Shown: positions 1-7,637 of the stretch, one piece after another | Layout of the letters: every line of letters begins with the position of its first letter | How positions within the stretch are numbered: position 1 is the first letter of the stretch | Origin: DATBHZ01 sp036557185 | Lineage (GTDB): Bacteria; Actinomycetota; Acidimicrobiia; IMCC26256; JAENVU01 | Assembly (NCBI GenBank): GCA_036557185.1 | Contig: DATBHZ010000140.1 | Coordinates: 1 to 15,109, forward strand | Length of the DNA: 15,109 nucleotides | Direction of reading: 5' to 3' | The notes under the pieces: model-generated | What the model was told of the DNA's origin: nothing | Databases searched by the model: none | What the model saw: the letters and a program-made list of their open reading frames with translations, nothing else | Position numbers and translations under genes: made by a program

Positions 1-945
1 CTCTTCCTGGTCGCGGCGCCGGTGTCGGGCTGGCAGGTGCACCTCGTCGGTCGACTGCCGAGCCAGTCGCAGCGCAGCGCGCACGCGAGCCTCGACCGCG
101 GCCGCATCCCGGTCCTGATAGCCGGCGGTTTCGACAGCACCTGGGACGGCCGACCGGAGGCCCAGACGATTCTGGGGTCCGACTTCGAGGTCTGGCGGTT
201 CTCGTACCGCGGTTCCGACAGCCGCGGCTATCCGCTGCCGTACACGCGGGCGCAGACGCACCAGTCGCTCGGCCAACTCGAGGTGAAGATGGACCGAGAG
301 GTGCGGTGGCTGTCGAGCATGTCGGGCGAACCCGTCCGCATCGTCGCGGCGAGCGAGGGAAGCGTGGTTGCTCGGAGCTACCTGCAGGAGTTCCCGCACG
401 CGCCGGTCTCCGACCTCGTCATGGTGAGCCCGCTCGTAGAGCCGGGACGCGTCTACTACCCGCCGGAAGGTCACGAAGGATGGGGCGTCGCGGCAGGCAC
501 GCTGACACGCGCGTTGAGCGCCATCGTCGGCGGTTTCGCACACACTGATCTCGATCCCGACATGCCGTTCCTGCGATCGATTGTCGACCACGCGCCCGCG
601 CTGCGTACCGGCATGCTGTGCCCCGCTCCGCAAGCACGGGTGGTCGCGTTCCTGCCCATCGCGAGCGCGGCGACGATCCCACCGGTCGGACAGTCGCCAC
701 TCGTGCCGGTGCGTACGGTGAACGGCTTTCACGGAGCAGGCATCACGCCGGCGTTGCAATATCTCGCGACGGGACGACTCCCCGCCGCGGCGACCGGCGC
801 CGGCGTCCTCAACCGCGTGCTGCGGTCCGGCGCGACCGCCTGGATGGTTCCAGAGCTTCCTGCCGCGCTCAATCCCGCGTGGCCCAAGACGAAGCTGACA
901 GCCAAGGGTTGCCCCGTCGACGGTTGGCCGGCACCGGCCCGCTGA
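1..945 (+). CDS. alpha/beta-hydrolase-like protein, 5' end outside window
   Basis: The reading frame is open from base 1, so the gene very likely begins upstream. The first visible codons (LFLVAAPVSGW) look like the end of a hydrophobic N-terminal helix, which suggests an exported or membrane-anchored protein; the GTG at 22 is an in-frame alternative start. A beta strand (IPVLIAGGFDST) is followed by a nucleophile-elbow-like motif VAASEGS with its Ser codon at 352-354. A late NGFHGAG motif has its His codon at 730-732 and could supply the catalytic His. This arrangement fits the alpha/beta-hydrolase fold, with Ala in place of the first Gly of the GxSxG motif. The substrate cannot be named. 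The gene converges on the hemerythrin gene, with 24 bp between the two stops. Fold assignment is moderate confidence; enzymatic activity is inference. Confidence 0.6.
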   Translation, partial: LFLVAAPVSGWQVHLVGRLPSQSQRSAHASLDRGRIPVLIAGGFDSTWDGRPEAQTILGSDFEVWRFSYRGSDSRGYPLPYTRAQTHQSLGQLEVKMDREVRWLSSMSGEPVRIVAASEGSVVARSYLQEFPHAPVSDLVMVSPLVEPGRVYYPPEGHEGWGVAAGTLTRALSAIVGGFAHTDLDPDMPFLRSIVDHAPALRTGMLCPAPQARVVAFLPIASAATIPPVGQSPLVPVRTVNGFHGAGITPALQYLATGRLPAAATGAGVLNRVLRSGATAWMVPELPAALNPAWPKTKLTAKGCPVDGWPAPAR

Positions 946-969
946 GTCCGGCACCGAACGGCGCGCCGC

Positions 970-1527
970 TCAGCTCATCTTTGCGGCCAGCGCCTCGGCG
1001 AGCTCGTCCTTGCTCATCGAGCTCGCGCCCTTGATCTCCGCGTTCGATGCTTCGTGCAGCAGCTCTTCCTTGGTCGAGGCGGCCGCGAGCGCCGACGCCG
1101 GCATGGGCATCCCGAGGTCGAGCCGCCGTTGCATGAACGGGGTGGCGATGTCGACGAGGACGGTCCCTTCTTTGCGGAGCGCGGGGAAGATCTCGCCCTC
1201 CTCCTCCTTGACGTGGTGCATCACGCCCGCCTTCACCGAGTCGAGCGCGGCGCCGAAGCCGGGATCGTCGGGCGCGAGCGAGATCATGTCGTCGAGACCC
1301 TTGCGTGTGAGGTCGTGCTCCTCGTTGGCCTCCTCGACCGACTCTTCGCCTGTCACGCGGCCCATGTTCGGGTACAGCTCGGATTCCTCGAGATCCATGT
1401 GGCCGCGGAGCGAAGTCGCGAGCTCCTCGATCAAAGGCGGGCGATCCGAGCCCTCGGCTCTGCTGATCTTCGCGAAGAGATCCTCGACTTGACGGTGGTC
1501 GGCTTCGAGCACCTTGGTGATGTCCAC
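970..1527 (-). CDS. hemerythrin HHE-domain protein with C-terminal Rho-N/SAP-like tail
   Basis: This 185-residue soluble protein has the four-helix hemerythrin pattern: H11, H43 with E47 (HMDLE), H71 (EEHD) and H105 with E109 (HVKEE), the residues expected to bind a diiron centre. Bacterial hemerythrins of this kind bind or sense O2 or NO, or store iron. Residues about 151-183 (STKEELL...SSMSKDELAEAL) resemble the small Rho-N/SAP-like helical module seen at the ends of some actinobacterial proteins, possibly for nucleic-acid binding. The GTG start is chosen because an AAGGA ribosome site lies 6 nt upstream. The gene lies 74 bp downstream of qcrB on the same strand, so it may be the last cistron of the respiratory operon, which would suit an O2-responsive protein. 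The precise role is unknown. Confidence 0.85.
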   Translation of the reverse strand: MDITKVLEADHRQVEDLFAKISRAEGSDRPPLIEELATSLRGHMDLEESELYPNMGRVTGEESVEEANEEHDLTRKGLDDMISLAPDDPGFGAALDSVKAGVMHHVKEEEGEIFPALRKEGTVLVDIATPFMQRRLDLGMPMPASALAAASTKEELLHEASNAEIKGASSMSKDELAEALAAKMS

Positions 1528-1587
1528 AGCTGGTCCTTTCCGCCCTCGTGGCCCACGGCTGAGCTACCCCCGGCTTCGCCGCGTAAA

Positions 1588-1612
1588 CCCGCCCCAGACG
1601 CCTAACGGCGGG
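1588..1612 (-). terminator. weak inverted repeat across the qcrB stop codon
   Basis: A 6-bp perfect inverted repeat (CCCGCC at 1588-1593, GGCGGG at 1607-1612) with a 13-nt loop overlaps the end of qcrB. On the minus strand it is followed by only three T residues. It could attenuate transcription between qcrB and the hemerythrin gene or protect the 3' end of the message, but the stem is short and such repeats arise by chance in GC-rich DNA. Confidence 0.2.
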
Positions 1613-2972
1613 CGGCAGGTGTCGCTGGTTCCTCGCTGGCAGCGACAGGCGGTTGCGTCATCTCCTCGAGCTTGCGCGCATGCCGGCCGGCCGAGAGGTC
1701 GCGGCACAGCTTCCAGGTGAACAAACCGGTCAGGATCGGGAGCACGATCACCATGGTGCGGAACGTCCAGATGACGGTGTCGAGCGAGAGATGCAAGAGG
1801 TCCGCCCAGATGTCCTGGCCGCCGGCGAAGAGCAACACGATGTAGAAGGTCAGCACCGCGACGCCGAGCGCGGTTCGTACCGGGTGCTCGCTCGGGCGAT
1901 CGAGGAGATGGTGCTCGGCGTAGTCGCGCGTGACGCGCGCCTCGACGAACGGCCAGGCATAGAGCATCAGGAACGTCAAGCCCGGGAGCAGGATGGCGGG
2001 CCAGAACACCTCCGAGATCGAGTAGGGCCCGATGTGCACGAGCGCGGGGGGCATGAGCCTCAGCGCCCCCTCGATCCAGCCGACGTACCAGTCCGGTTGG
2101 GCGGCTGTCGACACTGCGGATGGCCTGAACGGCCCGTAGAGCCAGATCGGGTTGATCTGAGCGAGGCCGCCCAGCAGCGACAGCACGCCCGCGATCAGCG
2201 CGAAGAGACCGACGCTCTTCACAGCGTATGTGGGCCACAGACGCGAGCCGACGACGTTGCGCTCGTGCCGGCCGCGACCACGGAACTGCGTGTGCTTCTG
2301 CCGCCAGAGGATCCCGAGGTGTGCCGCGAGCAACGTCGCGATCGCGGCGGGGATGAGCAGCACGTGGATGATGAAAAGCCGCGGGATGATGTCCGACGCG
2401 GGGAACTCACCGCCGAAGACCAGGAACGCGAGCCAGGTCCCGATGACGGGGATCGACAGCGCGATCGAGTACGCGATGCGCAGCCCCGTGCCCGAGAGCA
2501 GATCGTCAGGGAGGGAGTAGCCGGCGAATCCGTTGAAGATGGCCAGGAGCAACAGGGTCACGCCGACGATCCAGTTGAGCTCTCGCGGCCGGCGGAATGC
2601 GCCGGTGAAGAAGATGCGGCACAGGTGCGCCACGATCGCCGCGATGAACACCAGCGCTGCCCAGTGGTGGATCTGGCGCATCACCAAACCCGCGCGGACG
2701 TCGAAGCTCAGGCTCACGACGGACCGGTACGCCTCCGACATGTGCAGCCCGCGGAGCGGCTTGTAGCTGCCGTGATAGACGACGTCCTTCGCGCTGGGCA
2801 CGAAGAAGAACGTGAGGTAGACACCGGTGACCACGAGGATCACGAAGCAGTAGAGCGCGATCTCGCCCAACATGAACGACCACTGGTCGGGGAACACCTT
2901 GTTGAGCGACGAGCGCGCGAAGCCCGAGACGCCGAGGCGCGAGTCGAACCACCGGACGACCCGTTTCGTCAC
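1602..2972 (-). CDS. qcrB: cytochrome bc complex, cytochrome b subunit
   Basis: This 456-residue integral membrane protein oxidises menaquinol and carries hemes bL and bH. Probable heme ligands are H102/H116 in the first four-helix half (RQIHHW...AHLCRIF) and H203/H218 in the second (FIIHVLL...AHLGIL). The 15-residue H203-H218 step is the cytochrome b6-type spacing. The Qo-site motif is PDWY (293-296), the Gram-positive variant of PEWY. GTG at 2972 is chosen because it overlaps the ctaG stop (GTGA), the coupling pattern seen across this operon; a GTG one codon upstream is possible. The open frame continues 100 codons further up but lies inside ctaG. The protein is shorter than the roughly 540 residues usual for actinobacterial QcrB, with only a short soluble tail. 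It is separated from qcrCA by the oxidase genes. Confidence 0.93.
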   Translation of the reverse strand: MTKRVVRWFDSRLGVSGFARSSLNKVFPDQWSFMLGEIALYCFVILVVTGVYLTFFFVPSAKDVVYHGSYKPLRGLHMSEAYRSVVSLSFDVRAGLVMRQIHHWAALVFIAAIVAHLCRIFFTGAFRRPRELNWIVGVTLLLLAIFNGFAGYSLPDDLLSGTGLRIAYSIALSIPVIGTWLAFLVFGGEFPASDIIPRLFIIHVLLIPAAIATLLAAHLGILWRQKHTQFRGRGRHERNVVGSRLWPTYAVKSVGLFALIAGVLSLLGGLAQINPIWLYGPFRPSAVSTAAQPDWYVGWIEGALRLMPPALVHIGPYSISEVFWPAILLPGLTFLMLYAWPFVEARVTRDYAEHHLLDRPSEHPVRTALGVAVLTFYIVLLFAGGQDIWADLLHLSLDTVIWTFRTMVIVLPILTGLFTWKLCRDLSAGRHARKLEEMTQPPVAASEEPATPAARR

Positions 2973-3778
2973 CACAGGTCCGGCACCGCTGCCTCGGTCG
3001 GCCGCTCCTCGCGGCGCTCCATGGCGCTGAGCCAGGAGGCGAAGAGCAGCGCAGCGATGATCGCGAGCGCAACGCCCCCGAAGCCCCACATGATCGCTCC
3101 GGCGATCTGTTGGTGCACGAGCGCGGGATGCCCGGTTCCGTAGGGCGCGTACCAGGGGCTCGACGCCATGGTCATGAGAACGCCGAGTGCCGAGGCAGGG
3201 AGTGAGGCCACGAACACGGCGAGCACCCCGAAGCCGCGGCGGTCGAGCGACCCCGAGCGCAGGACCATCCACCAGAACAGCGTGCCGGTGGCGACGAACG
3301 AGATGTGCTCCAACGCGTGGACCCCGTCGTTACGCACTGCCGCGTCGTAGAGCGCGGGGAGGTGCCACACGGCGAGGGTCAAGGTCGCGAGCGCCAGCGC
3401 GAGCGCCGTCCACAGCAACCAGCTCCGGCGCGCCTGCGAACGGGTCACCCCGCGTAGGAGCGGCTGCGCACGCCGTCGCGCGCTGCTCGGGAGCGCCTCC
3501 ACAGCCGCAACGATCGGAGCGCCGAGCGCGAGGAGCGGCGGCACGACGAGGAGGAGCAGCATGTGCTGCACCATGTGCATGGGGAGGTCGCGGTCGGCCG
3601 CCTGCTCTAGTGGGGTCGCGAGCGCCACGAGCAGCACCACGAGCGCAGCGCCGAACGCGAAAGCCTGCCAGGTGCGGATGATGCGGCCGTGCCCTGCGCG
3701 TGCCCATGCGTGCGACACGCCGATCGCATACCAGAGCGCCGCACCGCAGAGCACCAGGGGAACGAGCATCTCGAGCAT
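2969..3778 (-). CDS. ctaG: cytochrome c oxidase assembly protein, CtaG (caa3) family
   Basis: This 269-residue, largely hydrophobic protein has about seven predicted membrane helices. It belongs to the Caa3_CtaG family needed for active caa3 oxidase, probably in copper delivery or CuB-centre assembly. Recognisable family features are MHMVQHML (67-74), WHLP (138-141), HALEH (154-158), WYAPY (209-213) and HQQIAGAIMW (222-231), all rich in potential copper-binding His and Met. It starts 3 bp after the preceding small gene, and its TGA overlaps the qcrB GTG. No clear Shine-Dalgarno site precedes ATG 3778, so translation probably depends on coupling; ATG 3769 is an alternative start. It should not be confused with the unrelated Cox11-type CtaG of proteobacteria. 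Confidence 0.88.
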   Translation of the reverse strand: MLEMLVPLVLCGAALWYAIGVSHAWARAGHGRIIRTWQAFAFGAALVVLLVALATPLEQAADRDLPMHMVQHMLLLLVVPPLLALGAPIVAAVEALPSSARRRAQPLLRGVTRSQARRSWLLWTALALALATLTLAVWHLPALYDAAVRNDGVHALEHISFVATGTLFWWMVLRSGSLDRRGFGVLAVFVASLPASALGVLMTMASSPWYAPYGTGHPALVHQQIAGAIMWGFGGVALAIIAALLFASWLSAMERREERPTEAAVPDLW

Positions 3779-3781
3779 GAG

Positions 3782-4141
3782 CTATCGACCCGTCGGTATG
3801 AAGAACACGTAGCTGCCCTCCACGACGATCAGCAGGATGTTGATCCCGTTCACGAGGAGGCAGAGCGCCCCGAGGAAACGGATGCGGCCGCCTGTCGTTC
3901 CAGATTCGACGGGAGCGTCTCCGGCGCGGTACAGCAGCCAGCTCAGCCAAATCGCGACGACTGCGATGACGAGGCAACCGAAGTTGATGACGTGGAACAG
4001 CCAGAAGCTGTTGTTGTCGTGCGCGAAGCCGACCACCGCCGCGAGGGCGGTGAGGTGCAGCATCCAGGCGAAGATTCCTGCGCCGACCGCGAACCACACG
4101 AGGAAGCCGTGGTCGGGGAAGCCGCGCAGCCGGAGGCTCAT
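3782..4141 (-). CDS. small membrane protein of the caa3 operon, function unknown
   Basis: This 119-residue protein has three predicted membrane helices (about 13-38, 46-71 and 86-115) and begins at an ATG that overlaps the ctaE stop (ATGA). His residues at 29, 41 and 50 and Cys56 lie in or near the membrane. I do not recognise a named family. Its place right after ctaE, where many operons carry a small subunit IV (CtaF), suggests an accessory oxidase subunit or an assembly helper. However, the helix count and sequence do not clearly match CtaF or the caa3 subunit IV families. That it is a real gene is well supported by tight coupling on both sides; the function is inference. Confidence 0.75.
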   Translation of the reverse strand: MSLRLRGFPDHGFLVWFAVGAGIFAWMLHLTALAAVVGFAHDNNSFWLFHVINFGCLVIAVVAIWLSWLLYRAGDAPVESGTTGGRIRFLGALCLLVNGINILLIVVEGSYVFFIPTGR

Positions 4142-4737
4142 CGTCCGAAGTGGGGCGAGAGGATCAGGGACGTGAAGACGAAGATCCAGACACCGTCGAC
4201 GAAGTGCCAGTAGAGCGCGAACACCTCAGGGGTCGTGTGCCGTTCGGGCGAGACCTTGCCCAACCAAACCTTCACCTGGACGGTCGCGCTCATGAGCAGC
4301 CCGACGAGCACGTGCAACGCGTGCAGGCCGATGATCCCCCAGAAGAGCGACGAGTACGCGTTCACCCGCCACCCGAAGTCCATGTGGGTGTAGTCGTAGG
4401 CGGTGTTCCCCAAGAAGGCTGCGCCCATCAGGAACGCGAGCAGCAGCGTTCCCTTGACCTGTCGCATGTTGCCGCGCTTCAGCGCAACCTCCATCCAGAC
4501 GATCGGGATGGAGCTGGCGAGCAGGATCACGGTGAAGATGACGCTGCGGTGCAGCTCGGGCTCCGGGAGGCCGCCGATGGGCCAGCGCGGCACGCTCGCC
4601 CGGATGAAGAAGTACGCGGAGAGCAGCGCGAGGAAGATCATCGCTTCCGTGGTGATGAGCACGACCATTCCCCACCACGCGGTCGAATAGCCGCGGTCGC
4701 GCGGCGCGGTGGTGACGGGCAGCGTTGCCTGGCTCAT
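4138..4737 (-). CDS. ctaE: cytochrome c oxidase subunit III
   Basis: This 199-residue protein has about five membrane helices. Family signatures are TEAMIFLALLSAYFF (28-42), GLHALHVLVGLL, and the C-terminal YWHFVDGVWIFVF. Subunit III stabilises subunit I and supports proton uptake into the D channel. The length is typical of the short five-helix bacterial form. ATG 4737 overlaps the ctaD stop (ATGA), so I prefer it to the ten-codon extension beginning at 4767, which lies inside ctaD. The stop in turn overlaps the start of the next small gene. Confidence 0.94.
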   Translation of the reverse strand: MSQATLPVTTAPRDRGYSTAWWGMVVLITTEAMIFLALLSAYFFIRASVPRWPIGGLPEPELHRSVIFTVILLASSIPIVWMEVALKRGNMRQVKGTLLLAFLMGAAFLGNTAYDYTHMDFGWRVNAYSSLFWGIIGLHALHVLVGLLMSATVQVKVWLGKVSPERHTTPEVFALYWHFVDGVWIFVFTSLILSPHFGR

Positions 4738-6644
4738 CGGAGATCCTCGTCCGTGCGCCACAACCACCAGACGACCGCGAGCGCGCCGACGCCGACGCCG
4801 ATGACGCCGATCAGCGCAGCCTTGACGAGCAGCCCCACGAATAGGCCACCGACACCGAGCGCGGCGACAAACGGGAGGTAGCTGGGTTCAGGGATGCCCA
4901 GCGTCGCTTGCGGCTTGGCGTCCATGCCTTCGGTGACCGGCATCGTCTTCTCCAGCGCGCCGGTCGCAGTGAGCGCGCTGAGCGGCTCGGGTCCCGGCTC
5001 CGCGACACGCAACGGTTGCTCGTCCCACAACGGGTCACGGCTCGTGACCACGGGGATCTTGGCGAAGTTGTACTCGGGAGGCGGCGAGGTGGTCGCCCAT
5101 TCCAACGTGTCGGCGCGCCAGGGATCGGGAGGCGCGCTCTCGCCGTGGCGCTGGCTCCAGAGGAAGTTGAACAGCGTCAACAGGGCCCCGAGGCCGAACA
5201 CGAAGGACGCGATCGTCACCACCAGGTTGAGGCCGTCCCAGCCGAGCCCGGCGTCGTACGTGTACACGCGTCGCGGCATGCCGAGGAAGCCGAGGATGTG
5301 CATCGGGAAGAACGCGACGTTGAACCCGACGAACATCGTCCAGAAGCTGATCTTGCCGAGACGCTCGCTGAGCATCTTCCCGGTCATCTTCGGGAGCCAG
5401 TAGTAGATCGCGCCGAAGAGCGGGAACACGACCGCACCGTTGAGCACGTAGTGGAAGTGCGCGACCACGAAGTAGCTGTCGGTGACCTGCCAGTCGAACG
5501 GCAGAATCGCGACCATGACGCCGGTGATCCCGCCGAGCAGGAAGATGAGCAGGAACCCGATGGCGAAGAGCATCGCCGTGCGGAACTGCACGACGCCTTT
5601 CCACATCGTCCCTATCCAAGCGAAGAACTGCACGCCGCTCGGGATCGTGATGATCAGGCTCACCGCCGAGAAGAACGACAGCGCGAGCGCCGGGACACCC
5701 GTCGCGAACATGTGGTGCACCCACACGCCGAAGCTGATGAACGCGACTGCGACGAGCGCGGTGGCAACCCAGATGTAGCCCGCGAGTCGATGCCGCGAGA
5801 AGACGGGGATGATCATCGAGATCATGCCGGTGGCCGGGATGAAGAGGATGTAGACCTCCGGGTGCCCCCAGAACCAGAAGAGGTGTTGGTAGAGCAGCAC
5901 GCTCCCGCCGCCGGCGACGTGGTAGAAGGACGTGCCGAACAGGCGGTCGAGCTCGAGCAGCGATGCCGCAACGGTCACCGCGGGGACCGCGAAGATGGCC
6001 ATCAACGAGAAGACGAGCATCGACCACACGTAGATGGGCATCCGGTTCAACGTCATGCCCGGCGCGCGGAGCTTGAAGATGGTGACGATGAAGTTGATCG
6101 CGCCGACCGTCGTCGAGATGCCGACGAAGACCACCGCGATGCCCCAGAAGTCGATGTTGATCCCACTCGAGTACGGCGTGTTCGTGAGCGGCACATAGGC
6201 GAACCAGCCGCCGTCGGGCGCGTGGCCGATCACGAAGCTCGAGTACAAGAGGATCCCGGAGAGCACGAACACCCAGTAGCTGAAGGCGTTCAGTCTCGGG
6301 AACGCCATGTCGCGGCTGCCGATCATGAGTGGGATCAGGTAGTTCCCGAAGCCGGCCAGCACGGGCGTGTTGAACAGGAAGATCATCGTCGTCCCGTGCA
6401 TCGTGAAGAACTCGTTGTACGTCTGCGGGCTCAAGACGTGGGAGTTCGGCTGCGCCAGCTGCACGCGCATGACGAGCGCGATCGCTCCGGCCGCAAAGAA
6501 GAAGATGAAGGCCGTGTAGATGTAGCGGATGCCGATCCGCTTGTGATCCACGGTGTTGAAGAAGCCGGGGATCCCGGGCTCGTCGGTCCATTTCTCCTCG
6601 AGCTCGTGCTCGAGCTGCTCGTTGACCTTCGTGTGGATCGCCAT
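4734..6644 (-). CDS. ctaD: cytochrome c oxidase subunit I (caa3-type)
   Basis: This 636-residue heme-copper oxidase catalytic subunit reduces O2 to water and pumps protons. Ligands visible: H83 and H398 for heme a, H396 for heme a3 (VAHFHYV), and H261, H310 and H311 for CuB, with Y265 of HPEVY as the crosslinked Tyr. D-channel residues are present: N101, D112, N119 and E263. In the K channel the motif reads IPSGVQFFAW, so Gln339 stands where Lys is usual (VPTGVKIF). PRR at 457-459 matches the heme-propionate Arg pair. Beyond the core, a linker with the familiar SPPPEYNF (520-527) leads to two extra helices (about 588-630), a C-terminal extension often seen in caa3 oxidases. ATG 6644 has a GGGAG site just upstream. 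It starts 6 bp after ctaC and overlaps ctaE. Confidence 0.96.
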   Translation of the reverse strand: MAIHTKVNEQLEHELEEKWTDEPGIPGFFNTVDHKRIGIRYIYTAFIFFFAAGAIALVMRVQLAQPNSHVLSPQTYNEFFTMHGTTMIFLFNTPVLAGFGNYLIPLMIGSRDMAFPRLNAFSYWVFVLSGILLYSSFVIGHAPDGGWFAYVPLTNTPYSSGINIDFWGIAVVFVGISTTVGAINFIVTIFKLRAPGMTLNRMPIYVWSMLVFSLMAIFAVPAVTVAASLLELDRLFGTSFYHVAGGGSVLLYQHLFWFWGHPEVYILFIPATGMISMIIPVFSRHRLAGYIWVATALVAVAFISFGVWVHHMFATGVPALALSFFSAVSLIITIPSGVQFFAWIGTMWKGVVQFRTAMLFAIGFLLIFLLGGITGVMVAILPFDWQVTDSYFVVAHFHYVLNGAVVFPLFGAIYYWLPKMTGKMLSERLGKISFWTMFVGFNVAFFPMHILGFLGMPRRVYTYDAGLGWDGLNLVVTIASFVFGLGALLTLFNFLWSQRHGESAPPDPWRADTLEWATTSPPPEYNFAKIPVVTSRDPLWDEQPLRVAEPGPEPLSALTATGALEKTMPVTEGMDAKPQATLGIPEPSYLPFVAALGVGGLFVGLLVKAALIGVIGVGVGALAVVWWLWRTDEDLR

Positions 6645-6650
6645 GGCTCC

Positions 6651-7637
6651 CTACTTCAAGCTCTCGAGGTATGCGGTGATTGCGGCGATGTCACCTTCCG
6701 AGAGCGATCGAAACGACGGCATGGCGGTGCCGGGCTTGATCGCCGGCGCGTCCCGGATCCACTTCTCGAGGTTCTGCTGGTTGTTCTCGAGGGCGCCGGC
6801 GCCGATGGTCGGCCGCGAGCCGAAGTCGGTGAGGTCGGGACCGACCTTGCCGTTCGCGCTCGTGCCGCGGATGGTGTGGCAACCCGCGCACGCCTGGGCG
6901 TCGAAGATCGTGGCGCCCTTGGCGGCCTCGTCGGACACGGGCTCGGAGGGCGCGATCTGCCGCCGTGCGACCCAACGACCGAAGTCGGCCGGCGTCTGGA
7001 CGACGACGCGGAATCCCATGTGCGCGTGTTGGAGACCGCAGAATTCGGCGCACTCGCCGATGTATGTGCCCACCGTCTTCGCCGTGAACCGCAGGTCGTT
7101 GGGTTGCCCCGGGATCACGTCCTCCTTGCCCGCGAGCTGCGGCACCCAGAAGCTGTGGACGACGTTGTCGGACGTGAGGTGGATGTCGACCGGTTGGCCT
7201 GCGGGGAGGTGCAGCTCGTTCGCGGTCACGATCCCGCTCGCCGGATAGCGCACCCCCCACCACCAGAGCTTCCCCGTGACGTCGATGTGCAGCTCGTCGG
7301 GTGATGCCGCTCGCAACGAAGCGGTGGTCTGCACGGTCAGCACCGCGATCACGGCGAGGATCAGGACGGGCACGATCACCCCGCCGACCCAGATGAAGGA
7401 GTTCTCGCGGAGGCCCGAGGTTCGCGCGCCCTTTCGGTGCCCTCGCGTGATCGCGTAGATGATGAGGCCGCTCACCACGACGTACACGAACGTGGCGAGC
7501 CCGAACGCCACCCACCAGATGCCCGCGATGCTCTTTGCTTCCGAGCCCTTGGGGTTCACGATCGAGTTGGCCGCTCCGCAGCCGGTGACCAGGAGTGCAC
7601 AGACGCCGACGAACACCAGGATGCGCACCCGCCTCAT
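6651..7637 (-). CDS. ctaC: cytochrome c oxidase subunit II with fused cytochrome c domain
   Basis: This 328-residue protein begins with a lipoprotein-type signal (LLVTGC, Cys20 as lipid anchor), then two membrane helices (about 38-63 and 82-103) and an extracytoplasmic cupredoxin domain. The CuA ligands are all present: H161, C196, E198, C200, H204 and M207 (GECAEFCGLQHAHM). Residues about 235-328 form a class I cytochrome c domain with CAGCH at 250-254 and an axial Met at 306 (AMPSF), which makes the enzyme caa3-type. Electrons enter through heme c and pass to CuA. ATG 7637 overlaps the qcrA stop (ATGA). The same frame stays open far upstream within qcrA, but that is readthrough rather than protein. 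Confidence 0.96.
   Translation of the reverse strand: MRRVRILVFVGVCALLVTGCGAANSIVNPKGSEAKSIAGIWWVAFGLATFVYVVVSGLIIYAITRGHRKGARTSGLRENSFIWVGGVIVPVLILAVIAVLTVQTTASLRAASPDELHIDVTGKLWWWGVRYPASGIVTANELHLPAGQPVDIHLTSDNVVHSFWVPQLAGKEDVIPGQPNDLRFTAKTVGTYIGECAEFCGLQHAHMGFRVVVQTPADFGRWVARRQIAPSEPVSDEAAKGATIFDAQACAGCHTIRGTSANGKVGPDLTDFGSRPTIGAGALENNQQNLEKWIRDAPAIKPGTAMPSFRSLSEGDIAAITAYLESLK

Noticed and set aside
951..969. A 10-bp palindrome (CGGCGCGCCG) between the convergent hydrolase and hemerythrin stops as a terminator
   Set aside because: It has no loop of usable size and no T-run; GC-rich palindromes of this length are expected by chance.
1602..3272. A 556-codon frame suggesting a longer QcrB
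   Set aside because: The upstream 100 codons overlap ctaG in another frame and are Arg-rich without membrane character. The GTGA junction at 2969-2972 fits the operon pattern.
4908..7304. A 798-codon open frame on the plus strand opposite ctaD and ctaC
   Set aside because: It is antisense to two genes with full catalytic motifs, and its product is an unstructured run of Arg, Asp, Glu and His, typical of the complement of GC-rich coding DNA.
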